The notes beneath the pieces were generated by a model. That model worked only from the letters and a program-made list of their open reading frames with translations, ran no database searches and was not told the DNA's origin. Positions 19,473 through 27,311 of a stretch of 55,160 bases of DNA are shown here, piece by piece; position 1 is the first letter of the stretch, and each line of letters starts with the position of its first letter. This stretch comes from Chromatiales bacterium (GTDB taxonomy: Bacteria; Pseudomonadota; Gammaproteobacteria; JAGRCI01): contig JAGRGI010000035.1 of assembly GCA_020445565.1 (NCBI GenBank), forward strand, positions 1 through 55,160, written 5' to 3'. The position numbers and the translations under genes were made by a program.

Positions 19473-20438
19473 GTGAGCCACGGAGTCGACATTGCCGTGG
19501 TAGGCGCTGCGAGTCTGGCCGGCGAGCTGATCATTGCCGAGCTGCAGCAGTCCGACCTTCCGGTGCATCACCTTTATCCTGTCGACGAAACCGAAGGCAG
19601 CATCGAATTTGCGGAGCAGGAGGTGCATTTCATCGAGCCCGCCGGCTTTGATTTCGAACGGGCCGATTTGGTGATATTCGCCGAGGCCGGGCAAGCGCTG
19701 GAAGCGAGTTACGAGGCAGCCCGTATCGCTGGCTGCCGGGTCGTGAATGCCACTGGACAGTATCTCCCCGATGCCCCCTGGGCGTTGGCGGAGCTACTGG
19801 ATGCCGATCAGTTCGCGGTCCACGACGCACTCAGTTCCCCGACGCCCGTTGCGACCATTTTGGCACTGCTGCTGGCGCCTTTACAGCGCGCGTTCGGCCC
19901 GCTCGACATTGATGTCACGGTGTTACAAGCCGTCTCCGATGCTGGCAAGGCAGGCGTAGAAGAGTTGGCGGAACAAACCCGTGCCTTGTTGACATTCCGA
20001 ACCCCGGTGACTTCGGTTTTCGAACAGCGTATCGCCTTCAATGTGGTTCCCCGCAGCTGCACCGATGAGGAGATTTCACTCTGGCGGCAGCAGCTCGCTG
20101 AACTGGCGGAGGTTCCTGCCGATTCCCTGCATTTGCAGGTGCTCTGGGTGCCGGTCTTCTATGGTCACGGTATGTTGTTGCGTCTGCGCTTGCCCGAAGT
20201 GGTATCCGCCGAGCAGGTTCGTGAGGCTTTGCTGGAACGCGATTGGATTACCCTGGATGCCGCGGGTGCGGCACCGGGAAGCCCTGCATTGACCGCCGCT
20301 GGCAGCGATGATGTGCGCGTCAATCTCTTACCGGCCAGCGGCGCCAACGATATTCATCTGTGGATGGTGGCTGACGGCCAGCGCAGAGGTCTGGCGGCCG
20401 AGGCCGTCAAACTGGCCTCCTTACTGGTAAAAAAATAA
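19473..20438 (+). CDS. usg: Usg-like Asd paralogue lacking the catalytic cysteine
   Basis: 321 residues, GTG start 3 nt after asd. The fold is that of Asd: N-terminal IAVVGAASLAGELIIAEL, and QAVSDAGKAGVEELAEQT where Asd has its substrate loop. The place of the nucleophilic Cys (NCTVSL in the upstream Asd) reads ALSSPTPVATILA, so dehydrogenase activity is not expected. This matches the Usg-1 proteins found between asd and fimV or truA in Gammaproteobacteria, whose role is not established. It may modulate Asd, with which it is probably co-translated. Confidence 0.85.
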   Translation: MSHGVDIAVVGAASLAGELIIAELQQSDLPVHHLYPVDETEGSIEFAEQEVHFIEPAGFDFERADLVIFAEAGQALEASYEAARIAGCRVVNATGQYLPDAPWALAELLDADQFAVHDALSSPTPVATILALLLAPLQRAFGPLDIDVTVLQAVSDAGKAGVEELAEQTRALLTFRTPVTSVFEQRIAFNVVPRSCTDEEISLWRQQLAELAEVPADSLHLQVLWVPVFYGHGMLLRLRLPEVVSAEQVREALLERDWITLDAAGAAPGSPALTAAGSDDVRVNLLPASGANDIHLWMVADGQRRGLAAEAVKLASLLVKK

Positions 20439-20699
20439 TGATCCGTTATAGTTAGGAACAATTCGCAAACGCTGTCTGTGGTGCTGTGGCGGCGTTGTAA
20501 CGGCCGGAGGTCAGCTTCGGCTAACACCTTTGGGCGGCCCATGGTCGTCGCAAACAACTCATGTGGTCGCGCGAAATCGCGCAGGTCCCTTTCGAACAGT
20601 CGAAAACGGATCGGTAAAAGTGGTCGGTTTGCGGCCGTCCGCCAATACCAGGTGCCGAAGCGACGCCCGGACATGATTCCGGGATAACCGGGAGTACAT

Positions 20700-23219
20700 A
20701 TGCTACGGAAATCGGTTCTCGTGCTGAGTCTTACGGCAGCACTGTTACCGGTCAATGTTTCGGGTTTGGGAATGGGCACCATCCAGTTGGAGACGGCGCT
20801 CAATCAGCCCCTGTTGGCAGAGATCGATTTGCTGTCGGCGGACCCGGAAACACTCTCCGACCTGCGCGTTCGGCTTGCGGACGAAGCCGCCTTCCAGCGA
20901 GTGGGAATGGATCGCCCCTTCCTGCTTACCAAGCTGCGTTTTCAGGCGACCGTGACCGATCGCGGCAAACCGGTGATCCGGGTGACTTCCCAGGAACCCA
21001 TACGGGAACCCTTCCTGAATTTTCTTCTGGAGCTCAACTGGCCCACCGGTCGGCAGGTGCGTGAATATGCGTTGCTGCTCGATCCACCCGTTACCGCGGA
21101 GAGTGTCAGGCCGGCCGTGGAATCCCCGCAAGTGCCGGTGCTCTCGGTCAAGCCCAGAGAGAGCCGTGAGCCGGTCGGTGGTGCGTCGACCTATGGGCCC
21201 ACCAAGGCATCGGACACCGCATGGGTGATAGCCGACAAGGTCAGACCCGACAAGTCCGTCAGTGTCCAGCAGATGATGATGGCCCTTCTGGCGGCCAATC
21301 CCGACGCCTTCGACGACGGCAATGTCAACAAACTCAAACGTGGGATCACCTTGCAGATCCCCGATATGGGCCTGATTTCGGCCATGACTGCCAGGGAGGC
21401 GGCCCAGGCGTTTCGCGAGCAGACCGCTGAATGGCGCTCGGCCCGCTCTGGCAAGGCTGAGGTATCACCCCGGCCGGCCACTCGCGAACGTCCAGCCTCT
21501 GTGGGTGCCAGTGCGGATACCGCCAAGCCCGAACTGGACCTGGTCGGTGGCGAAAGCGAAACGCCGCAGGGTGCCGGTAGCGTGGGAGAGAGCGATGAGG
21601 TGCAGCGCCTGCGCCGTGACCTCGCCTTGGTTTCCGAACAAGCGGACGCGGCTCGTCAGGACAACGAAAAGCTACGCGACAGCATTGCCGATCTGGCCGA
21701 ACAAGTGCGGGAGATGCAGCGCTTGCTGGTGCTGCGTGACCAGGAGATGGCACGTCTGCAGAACCGCCTGCGGGAATCCAATGTCTCGGATACGGTTCCA
21801 AAACGTGTGGACGAAGCCGAATCCCCTGGCACGCCCGTGGCTGCGGTAGAGGCCGGGCCTGCCGTGGTGGCCGCGACACCCAAGCCGGAAACCGTGCCAC
21901 CGGCAAGGGAAAAGGTACCGGAAACCAAACCCCGGCCTGAGCCGGTCGTGTCGAAGGATACGCTGACCGAGCCTGAAACGGCGGCTCCCTGGTATGCCTT
22001 CCTCACGGAACAGCCGATGATTTTGGCCGGTGGCGCAGGTGTCTTGCTGTTGGGTGGCTTGCTTCTGCTGCTGCGCAAGAAGCGGGAAGAGAAAGAAGCG
22101 CAGGAGATGGCTGCCGAACTTGCGCCGGCCGCTGGGGTTCCCTTGTCCAAACCCTCCGAAAGGCGTTTCGACGATCGCGAGGTGGATCCGCAGAACGAGC
22201 CGGATCAGGACTTTGCGGATCTGGACGGGGGCGATGCGTTCGGAGACGAACTGTCCGGCGAGGTGGATACGCTTGCGGAAGCCGATGTCTACATGGCCTA
22301 CGGACGTTACAACCAGGCAGAAGAGCTGGTTCGCCAGGCATTGGACAAGGATCCGGACAATTCCGATCTGAAACTCAAGTTACTGGAGATCTACTACGGC
22401 CTGCGGGACAAGGATCGGTTCGCCGAATACCTCGAAGAAGAGCATACGAGTTTGTCTTCGGCTGGGGCGTTGGTGTGGCGTCGTGTCCAGAACATGGGCC
22501 GCGAATTGGTGCCGAATCATGCGTTATTCGCCGCTGGCGCTGGCGCCGCCACCGAGATGGAAGAGATCGAGGATCTGGAAGATATCGCGGACCTGCCCAC
22601 CTTCGATGACGATCTGACGGATCTCGAGAAGGGGCTGGACTTCGACCTTGGCGAACCCAGCAGCACCAAAGAAAGAGAGGTGCCTACCGACGACGATTCC
22701 GCCGAGCAGCTTCTGGAAGAAGTCTATGGGGCGGCATTGGGCGAGAAAGAGGCGCTTGCCAAGGATGACGACGAGGGCCGATTGCTCGATTTCGATATGG
22801 ATTTCGAATCCGTCAAGAAGGCAGACGAGGGCGACGAAGACAATCTGCTTGATTTTGACGTTTCGCCCAAGAAGGCCGCTGCGCCAAATCTCGACGACGA
22901 AGAGACGTTGGAATTACGGCCGGTATCCTCGCCCACCCTCGATTTCGGTGATCTGGCCGATGAGCTTGAAGTTAAGGCCGCTAACCAGGAACAAGGCGAG
23001 GAAATCGCCATTGCCGGCCTGGGTGATTTGTCGGAAGACGATGGAGACTTGAATGCCGACCAATTGGAAGAGGTCAACACCAAGCTGGATCTGGCCCGGG
23101 CCTACCGCGATCTGGGCGATGCGCAGGGGGCTTTGGGCATGCTGGAGGAAGTTTTGACAGAGGGCAACCGTATTCAAAAGGAACAAGCCGAGGCCCTGCG
23201 ACGGGAGATCGCATCCTGA
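20700..23219 (+). CDS. fimV: FimV/HubP-type polar peptidoglycan-binding protein
   Basis: 839 residues. Layout: signal peptide (~1-22), conserved FimV N-terminal domain (~25-145, from GMGTIQLETALNQPLLAEID), LysM-like segment (~175-225, with NPDAFDDGNVNKLKRG), Pro-rich linkers, coiled coil (~300-360), one transmembrane helix (~437-460), then a very acidic cytoplasmic region with TPR-like helices (ADVYMAYGRYNQAEELVR) and the FimV C-terminal motif DLARAYRDLGDAQGALGMLE. Such proteins organise cell poles and support type IV pilus twitching and cAMP signalling. ATG 20700 has GGGAG 7 nt upstream. truA follows, as in Pseudomonas. The 261-bp spacer before it holds no convincing gene. Confidence 0.92.
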   Translation: MLRKSVLVLSLTAALLPVNVSGLGMGTIQLETALNQPLLAEIDLLSADPETLSDLRVRLADEAAFQRVGMDRPFLLTKLRFQATVTDRGKPVIRVTSQEPIREPFLNFLLELNWPTGRQVREYALLLDPPVTAESVRPAVESPQVPVLSVKPRESREPVGGASTYGPTKASDTAWVIADKVRPDKSVSVQQMMMALLAANPDAFDDGNVNKLKRGITLQIPDMGLISAMTAREAAQAFREQTAEWRSARSGKAEVSPRPATRERPASVGASADTAKPELDLVGGESETPQGAGSVGESDEVQRLRRDLALVSEQADAARQDNEKLRDSIADLAEQVREMQRLLVLRDQEMARLQNRLRESNVSDTVPKRVDEAESPGTPVAAVEAGPAVVAATPKPETVPPAREKVPETKPRPEPVVSKDTLTEPETAAPWYAFLTEQPMILAGGAGVLLLGGLLLLLRKKREEKEAQEMAAELAPAAGVPLSKPSERRFDDREVDPQNEPDQDFADLDGGDAFGDELSGEVDTLAEADVYMAYGRYNQAEELVRQALDKDPDNSDLKLKLLEIYYGLRDKDRFAEYLEEEHTSLSSAGALVWRRVQNMGRELVPNHALFAAGAGAATEMEEIEDLEDIADLPTFDDDLTDLEKGLDFDLGEPSSTKEREVPTDDDSAEQLLEEVYGAALGEKEALAKDDDEGRLLDFDMDFESVKKADEGDEDNLLDFDVSPKKAAAPNLDDEETLELRPVSSPTLDFGDLADELEVKAANQEQGEEIAIAGLGDLSEDDGDLNADQLEEVNTKLDLARAYRDLGDAQGALGMLEEVLTEGNRIQKEQAEALRREIAS

Positions 23220-23284
23220 TCGATCTTTGCGTGTGAGCCTATCTTTGGCCGCAGTAAAGCCAGGCTTCGGAGGATGAGTTTAGG

Positions 23285-23302
23285 GACAGGCGCCAGCCTG
23301 TC
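23285..23302. repeat. hairpin GACAGGC-GCCA-GCCTGTC downstream of fimV
   Basis: Perfect 7-bp stem with a 4-nt loop, 65 bp after the fimV stop. No T-run on either side, so it is not a canonical intrinsic terminator. It may be a REP-like element or a processing site. The genome copy number cannot be judged from one window. Confidence 0.5.
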
Positions 23303-23345
23303 GTCATCGCGCCTTGCTCTATCTAATACCCTCGCCGGGTGTTGA

Positions 23346-23364
23346 CCCCGACTCCAAGTCGGGG
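23346..23364. repeat. hairpin CCCCGACT-CCA-AGTCGGGG upstream of truA
   Basis: Perfect 8-bp stem with a 3-nt loop, very stable as RNA. It lies 40 bp upstream of the TATAAT box assigned to truA, so it probably acts on the fimV transcript (3' end stabilisation or weak termination). No poly-T follows. Confidence 0.5.
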
Positions 23365-23404
23365 CGAGTACGGTTCGCTCAACATATATATCTTAGCTTG
23401 GCAC

Positions 23405-23410
23405 TATAAT
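23405..23410 (+). promoter_or_regulatory. consensus -10 box (TATAAT) for truA
   Basis: A perfect TATAAT 34 bp before the truA ATG, giving a short leader if used. No good -35 hexamer lies 16-18 bp upstream, so the promoter may be weak or activator-dependent. The sequence around it is AT-rich compared with its surroundings. Confidence 0.5.
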
Positions 23411-23443
23411 GCGCGGCTTTCAGTTGACGTTAGCGGTACAACA

Positions 23444-24211
23444 ATGCGCATCGTTTGTGGAGTCGAATACGACGGCAGCGGGTACAGCGGTTGGCAATTC
23501 CAGGATGGAGCTACGACCGTTCAAGCCGTGGTGGAAGAGGCATTGTCGCGGGTGGCGGATCATCCGCTACGGGTGGTTTGTGCCGGCCGTACCGATACCG
23601 GCGTTCATGCCACGGGGCAGGTAATACACTTCGATACTCACGCGCGTCGGGAGATGCGCTCGTGGGTCCTGGGGGCAAATGTCAACCTGCCGGCGGATGT
23701 TTGTATCCGCTGGGCCGTGGAGAGGGATGAGGGTTTCCACGCCCGCTTTTCTGCCGTGGCTCGCTGTTATCGTTACGTCATATTGAACCGGCCGGTACGG
23801 CCCGCCATCGAGCGTAATCACAGCACCTGGAATTTCCGCCCGCTGGATGTTGAGCGTATGCGTGAGGCAGCACACCATCTGATCGGCGAGCATGATTTTT
23901 CTTCCTATCGTGCCGTTGCTTGCCAGGCAAAGAGCCCGGTACGCAATCTCTATCGCCTGGCACTCAACCGAGTAGGGGATAAAATCGTCCTCGATCTCGA
24001 AGCGAACGGTTTTCTACACCATATGGTTCGCAACATTGCCGGTGTTCTGATGGCGATAGGCAGTGGAGAACGGGAGCCCGATTGGGCCCGGGAGGTCCTG
24101 GAGCAACAAGATCGCCGCGTGGGGGGGATTACGGCCGCGCCGGATGGTCTGTACCTTACCGAAGTTCGCTATCCCGAGCAGTTCGAGTTGCAGGGTGTAC
24201 GTCCTTGGTAA
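23444..24211 (+). CDS. truA: tRNA pseudouridine(38-40) synthase
   Basis: 255 residues from the ATG at 23444 (MRIVCGVEYDGSGYSGWQ); the upstream in-frame extension is not TruA-like. The catalytic Asp is in AGRTDTGVHATGQV. LEANGFLHHMVRNIAGVL and the C-terminal APDGLYLTEVRYP complete the family pattern. Modifies positions 38-40 of the anticodon arm of several tRNAs. It closes the conserved leu-asd-fimV-truA order. Confidence 0.96.
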   Translation: MRIVCGVEYDGSGYSGWQFQDGATTVQAVVEEALSRVADHPLRVVCAGRTDTGVHATGQVIHFDTHARREMRSWVLGANVNLPADVCIRWAVERDEGFHARFSAVARCYRYVILNRPVRPAIERNHSTWNFRPLDVERMREAAHHLIGEHDFSSYRAVACQAKSPVRNLYRLALNRVGDKIVLDLEANGFLHHMVRNIAGVLMAIGSGEREPDWAREVLEQQDRRVGGITAAPDGLYLTEVRYPEQFELQGVRPW

Positions 24212-24508
24212 GCCCTTACCCACGCGTCAAAATTCCTGTCAATTGCCTTTTTGGTCAAAGCTCCGCTACACTCGGAGTCAGGAGTTTCGTCGCTGCTTCA
24301 TATCTGGATTTTTAACGCGATCCAGCGGACGAATCACAAAGCCGGATAGTTAACGGTAACCGGAGCACACGGATTGGCACCACCGGACCGGGCCACAGGG
24401 TTCGGGTCTGGTCTACCGCAAAGCGATGGACCTGGCAGCTTTCCATTCGAACTACAACGTGCGGGCCGCGTTGTATAGGTCGGAATGCTGTCGGATCGGA
24501 GAACGAAA
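24212..24508. other. 297-bp truA-to-kinase spacer
   Basis: No recognisable gene or RNA. The frame of the downstream kinase is open from 24426, but those codons do not resemble a domain. A weak 5-bp stem (CTCCG/CGGAG near 24260) is present. It probably contains the kinase promoter, which I cannot place with confidence. Confidence 0.35.
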
Positions 24509-24565
24509 ATGGCGACTATCATCAACAGGGCCGATTACGCCGGGCCGCTTCGAAAGACTTCTTGA
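24509..24565 (+). CDS. possible 18-codon leader peptide before the histidine kinase
   Basis: ATG at 24509 lies 5 nt after GGAGAACG, a better ribosome-binding site than any near the kinase start. The ORF encodes MATIINRADYAGPLRKTS and stops with TGA at 24563-24565, 4 nt before the likely kinase ATG at 24570 in another frame. This geometry is typical of translational coupling. No homologue is recognised and the ORF may be fortuitous. Confidence 0.35.
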   Translation: MATIINRADYAGPLRKTS

Positions 24566-24569
24566 ATCC

Positions 24570-27044
24570 ATGCCACCCAAATCCGTGAGCGGCGGCAGCA
24601 TACGCAATCGCTTTTTGGTCACGACGGTCGGCCTCGCTGTGGTGTTGCTTGTCCTGGCGGTGTACGCGCAGCACTTGTTCAGCGAGTCGGTGCAGGCCAG
24701 CCAGTCCGCTACGGAATCGCAGCAGCAATTGCGCAAGGTACTGGATTCCATCAAGGCCCCCCTGCGTGGTGCGGAGAGTGTTGTCTATCGCTATGCGATC
24801 AGCCTGGACCCGACCCTGGAATGGCTGCTGGAAGACAACATGCGTTGGGTGCAGGACAGGGTTTCCGCCCTGCTCGACAGCCCGCTTACCGCGGAACAGG
24901 GATCCTTGCGTGACGAGGTGTTGGAACTCAAGGACAACATCACCCAATTGGAGGGTGAGGTCCGCAGCCTGATGAAAATCATCGGTGAGACGGAGACCCG
25001 CTATCCCGGCATGTCTCTGCTCACAAGCAAGCTGGTGCCGTTGAATCAGGAGTTCCAGAGCACCTTGCAACGAGCCGTGGCGGAAGGGCGCGAGTTGCGG
25101 GATGAGTCACCTGAAGCCGCCGATGCCTTCGATCTGCTACTCGAGTTGCGGCACTATTGGTTATTGCAAGTCAGTGCATTCCGGGTATTCATTGCCAACC
25201 GCTCCGGTGTGTTCGGCGAACCGACGGAGGCCATGCGCAAGGCGCGTGCCGACCGGCAATTCTACGCCGAGCATGTTGGCGAACTGTTGCAGCAATTGAA
25301 GGCAATCTCCAGTCAGAACGCACTTGGTTTTCAGCAAACCGAGGCCATCGATATCCTTGTGCAAACCCGCACCGAGCGCGAGAAATACGTAGAGGCGGCG
25401 GACCGTATCTATTCTTCCGCGGGTTGGCGAGCGGATCTGCCTATCCTGAATGACCGCGTGCGCCCGCTGTTGGATCAATGCTGGAGCACGATTTCCCAGT
25501 TCGAAGTGTTGTTGGAGCGTCGCGCCGACGCTGCCCAGGCCAAGGCGGGGGACATGTTGGGCACATTGTCCCAGGTTATCTGGCTGTTTGCGGCGATCGT
25601 GTTTCTTCTGTTGTTGTTGGCTTACTACGTATTCGAATACGCCATACGGCGGCCGATACTCAAGGTGGCCGAGGCCATGGAGGGGGAGGCACGCAATGCC
25701 ACGACTATCCCGCTTGCGCCGACCCGTTTACATGAGCCGGATCTCCTCATCAGCGCCTTTACGAGCATGCAGGAGCAAGTTCGTTCCCGCCAGCAGCGTA
25801 TCGAATCGATACTCGACAATGCAGGCGAAGGTATTGTCACGATTGATGATGACGGAACGATCGAATCGTTCAATCTGGCGGCGGCGCGAATCTATGAACT
25901 CCCAGCGGCTGATGCCGTCGGTGAGGATTTTCTTTCCCTGCTCGGCGAGGATTTCCGGCCGGATCGCAGAACCAACACCGCTGATTTCCTGGCTGGGCTG
26001 ACGGGCGGTCTTCTTGAGGTCACGGGGAGTCGCAAAGGAGGGGAGGAGTTTCCCATGGACCTTTCCATCAGTGAAATGTGGCTGGACCGCCGACGCCTGT
26101 TTATCGCCGTGCTGCGGGATATTACCGAACGCAAGCACGCCGAGGAACAGCTGCATGAGGCGATTGCCGCAACCAAGGCCGCCAGCGTGCAATTGGCGGA
26201 GAAGAACGGCGAACTAACCTCTTCACTGGAGGAACTGCGGCGTACCCAGGCACAGTTGGTGGAATCGGAGAAAATGGCCTCCCTGGGCGGTTTGGTTGCC
26301 GGTGTGGCTCATGAGATCAATACCCCTGTGGGTATCGGGGTGACGGCGGCCTCCCACTTGCAGCAACGGGTCGAAGACCTGCGTGAAGCGTTTGACGAAA
26401 ATCGCTTGAAGAAATCCACTCTCAAGGAATTCGTCGACTCATCCTACGAAGGCGCAGGGATCATTTTGACGAATCTGCAACGGGCGGCGGACCTGGTGCA
26501 GAGTTTCAAGCAGGTGGCAGTGGATCAGGCCACCGATTCGCGGCGGCGGTTCAATTTGCGCGGCTATTTTGATGAAGTTCTGTTGAGCCTGCGGCCCACC
26601 TTGAAAAAGACCCCGCACAAAGTGGAAGTGGATTGTCCGGCCAACCTGGAGGTGGACAGCTACCCAGGGGCCTGCTCGCAGATTATCACCAATCTCATCA
26701 TGAACTCCCTCAAACATGCCTTTGAGGATGGTGAGTCGGGGCACTTGCGCATTGGTGCGGAACTGCGTAACCGGAGCTTGGTGCTCACCTATTCCGACGA
26801 CGGCCGAGGGATACCTTCGGAGAACCTGAAAAAGATCTTCGAGCCGTTTTTCACCACCAAACGTGGCCAAGGTGGCAGTGGTCTGGGTATGCATCTGGTG
26901 TACAACATCGTTACCCAGCGTCTGGGAGGCAAGATACGTTGCGAAAGCACGGTGGGCGAGGGGACCCGATTCGTTATGGAGTTTCCCCAGGATTGTCCCG
27001 CTGAAGATTCCGGCGTGGCCAGAGCGGTCGCCCACTCGGCTTGA
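24570..27044 (+). CDS. membrane-bound PAS sensor histidine kinase
   Basis: 824 residues from the ATG at 24570; the frame is open back to 24426 but the domain structure begins here. Layout: TM1 (~13-35), a ~300-residue periplasmic helical sensor, TM2 (~335-357), a short HAMP-like linker, PAS (~400-510, ILDNAGEGIVTIDDDGTIES), coiled coil, then the kinase core. H box VAGVAHEINTPVGIG (phospho-acceptor His ~581), N box ITNLIMNSLKHAFED, G1 DDGRGIPSENL, F box FEPFFTTKR and G2 GGSGLGMHLV are all present. The divergent H-box helix with an interposed helical segment is of the HPK4 type. No response regulator lies nearby, so it is an orphan in this window. Signal unknown. Confidence 0.9.
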   Translation: MPPKSVSGGSIRNRFLVTTVGLAVVLLVLAVYAQHLFSESVQASQSATESQQQLRKVLDSIKAPLRGAESVVYRYAISLDPTLEWLLEDNMRWVQDRVSALLDSPLTAEQGSLRDEVLELKDNITQLEGEVRSLMKIIGETETRYPGMSLLTSKLVPLNQEFQSTLQRAVAEGRELRDESPEAADAFDLLLELRHYWLLQVSAFRVFIANRSGVFGEPTEAMRKARADRQFYAEHVGELLQQLKAISSQNALGFQQTEAIDILVQTRTEREKYVEAADRIYSSAGWRADLPILNDRVRPLLDQCWSTISQFEVLLERRADAAQAKAGDMLGTLSQVIWLFAAIVFLLLLLAYYVFEYAIRRPILKVAEAMEGEARNATTIPLAPTRLHEPDLLISAFTSMQEQVRSRQQRIESILDNAGEGIVTIDDDGTIESFNLAAARIYELPAADAVGEDFLSLLGEDFRPDRRTNTADFLAGLTGGLLEVTGSRKGGEEFPMDLSISEMWLDRRRLFIAVLRDITERKHAEEQLHEAIAATKAASVQLAEKNGELTSSLEELRRTQAQLVESEKMASLGGLVAGVAHEINTPVGIGVTAASHLQQRVEDLREAFDENRLKKSTLKEFVDSSYEGAGIILTNLQRAADLVQSFKQVAVDQATDSRRRFNLRGYFDEVLLSLRPTLKKTPHKVEVDCPANLEVDSYPGACSQIITNLIMNSLKHAFEDGESGHLRIGAELRNRSLVLTYSDDGRGIPSENLKKIFEPFFTTKRGQGGSGLGMHLVYNIVTQRLGGKIRCESTVGEGTRFVMEFPQDCPAEDSGVARAVAHSA

Positions 27045-27124
27045 AGTCCCTGTCAAACAGATATTCAGTCGTTGCCGAAGTGTGCGATGAGCGGGGTGGG
27101 ACTACCTGCGCCAAGGAGGTATTC

Positions 27125-27202
27125 ATGTGTCACCCGCAACAATCAACCGACGCGCTGAAGGAATTCGGCAGTCGGCTGAACAGGCGGGACGATTGTTTTT
27201 AG
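27125..27202 (+). CDS. 25-codon small ORF with a perfect Shine-Dalgarno
   Basis: ATG at 27125 is preceded by the full 8-nt anti-SD complement AAGGAGGT at 27113-27120, with a 4-nt spacer. The ORF encodes MCHPQQSTDALKEFGSRLNR plus RDDCF and ends at TAG 27200-27202. It is hydrophilic, with two Cys near the ends and an amphipathic central helix; no transmembrane segment. It lies 80 bp after the kinase stop and 109 bp before fliK. Not recognised. The RBS quality, better than most genes in the window, argues for translation. Confidence 0.5.
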   Translation: MCHPQQSTDALKEFGSRLNRRDDCF

Positions 27203-27259
27203 TCATGACTCACTGCCCCTCGACAGCCCACTGCCCGCCGAGGTGGATTTTCAAGGAAG

Positions 27260-27275
27260 TGGCATAATTTCTGCT
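27260..27275 (+). promoter_or_regulatory. candidate sigma-54 promoter upstream of fliK-like gene
   Basis: TGGCA and TGCT with the invariant GG (27261-27262) and GC (27273-27274) exactly 10 nt apart, matching the -24/-12 layout TGGCAC-N5-TTGC with three mismatches. The start site would be near 27286, about 26 nt before the ATG at 27312. Sigma-54 control is usual for mid-class flagellar genes in Gammaproteobacteria. No enhancer-binding site was identified. Confidence 0.45.
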
Positions 27276-27311
27276 TCGAATGCGGTACCCATTTTTCATC
27301 GGGTACTACAC

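Noticed and set aside
20478..20687. 69-codon Arg/Ser-rich frame upstream of fimV
   Set aside because: It has no RBS, its composition is typical of noncoding GC-rich DNA, and it ends just before fimV without coupling.
23398..23414. Possible sigma-54 promoter (TTGGCAC...GCGC) before truA
   Set aside because: The GG-to-GC distance is 9 or 11 nt, not 10; a sigma-70 TATAAT in the same place is the better explanation.
24426..24569. 48-codon N-terminal extension of the histidine kinase
   Set aside because: No RBS precedes it, it contains Cys/Arg-rich sequence unlike a kinase N-terminus, and the transmembrane start fits the ATG at 24570.
24509..24600. Possible frameshift joining the leader ORF to the kinase
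   Set aside because: The leader has its own stop and the kinase has a sensible ATG 4 nt later; two ORFs explain the data without an error.
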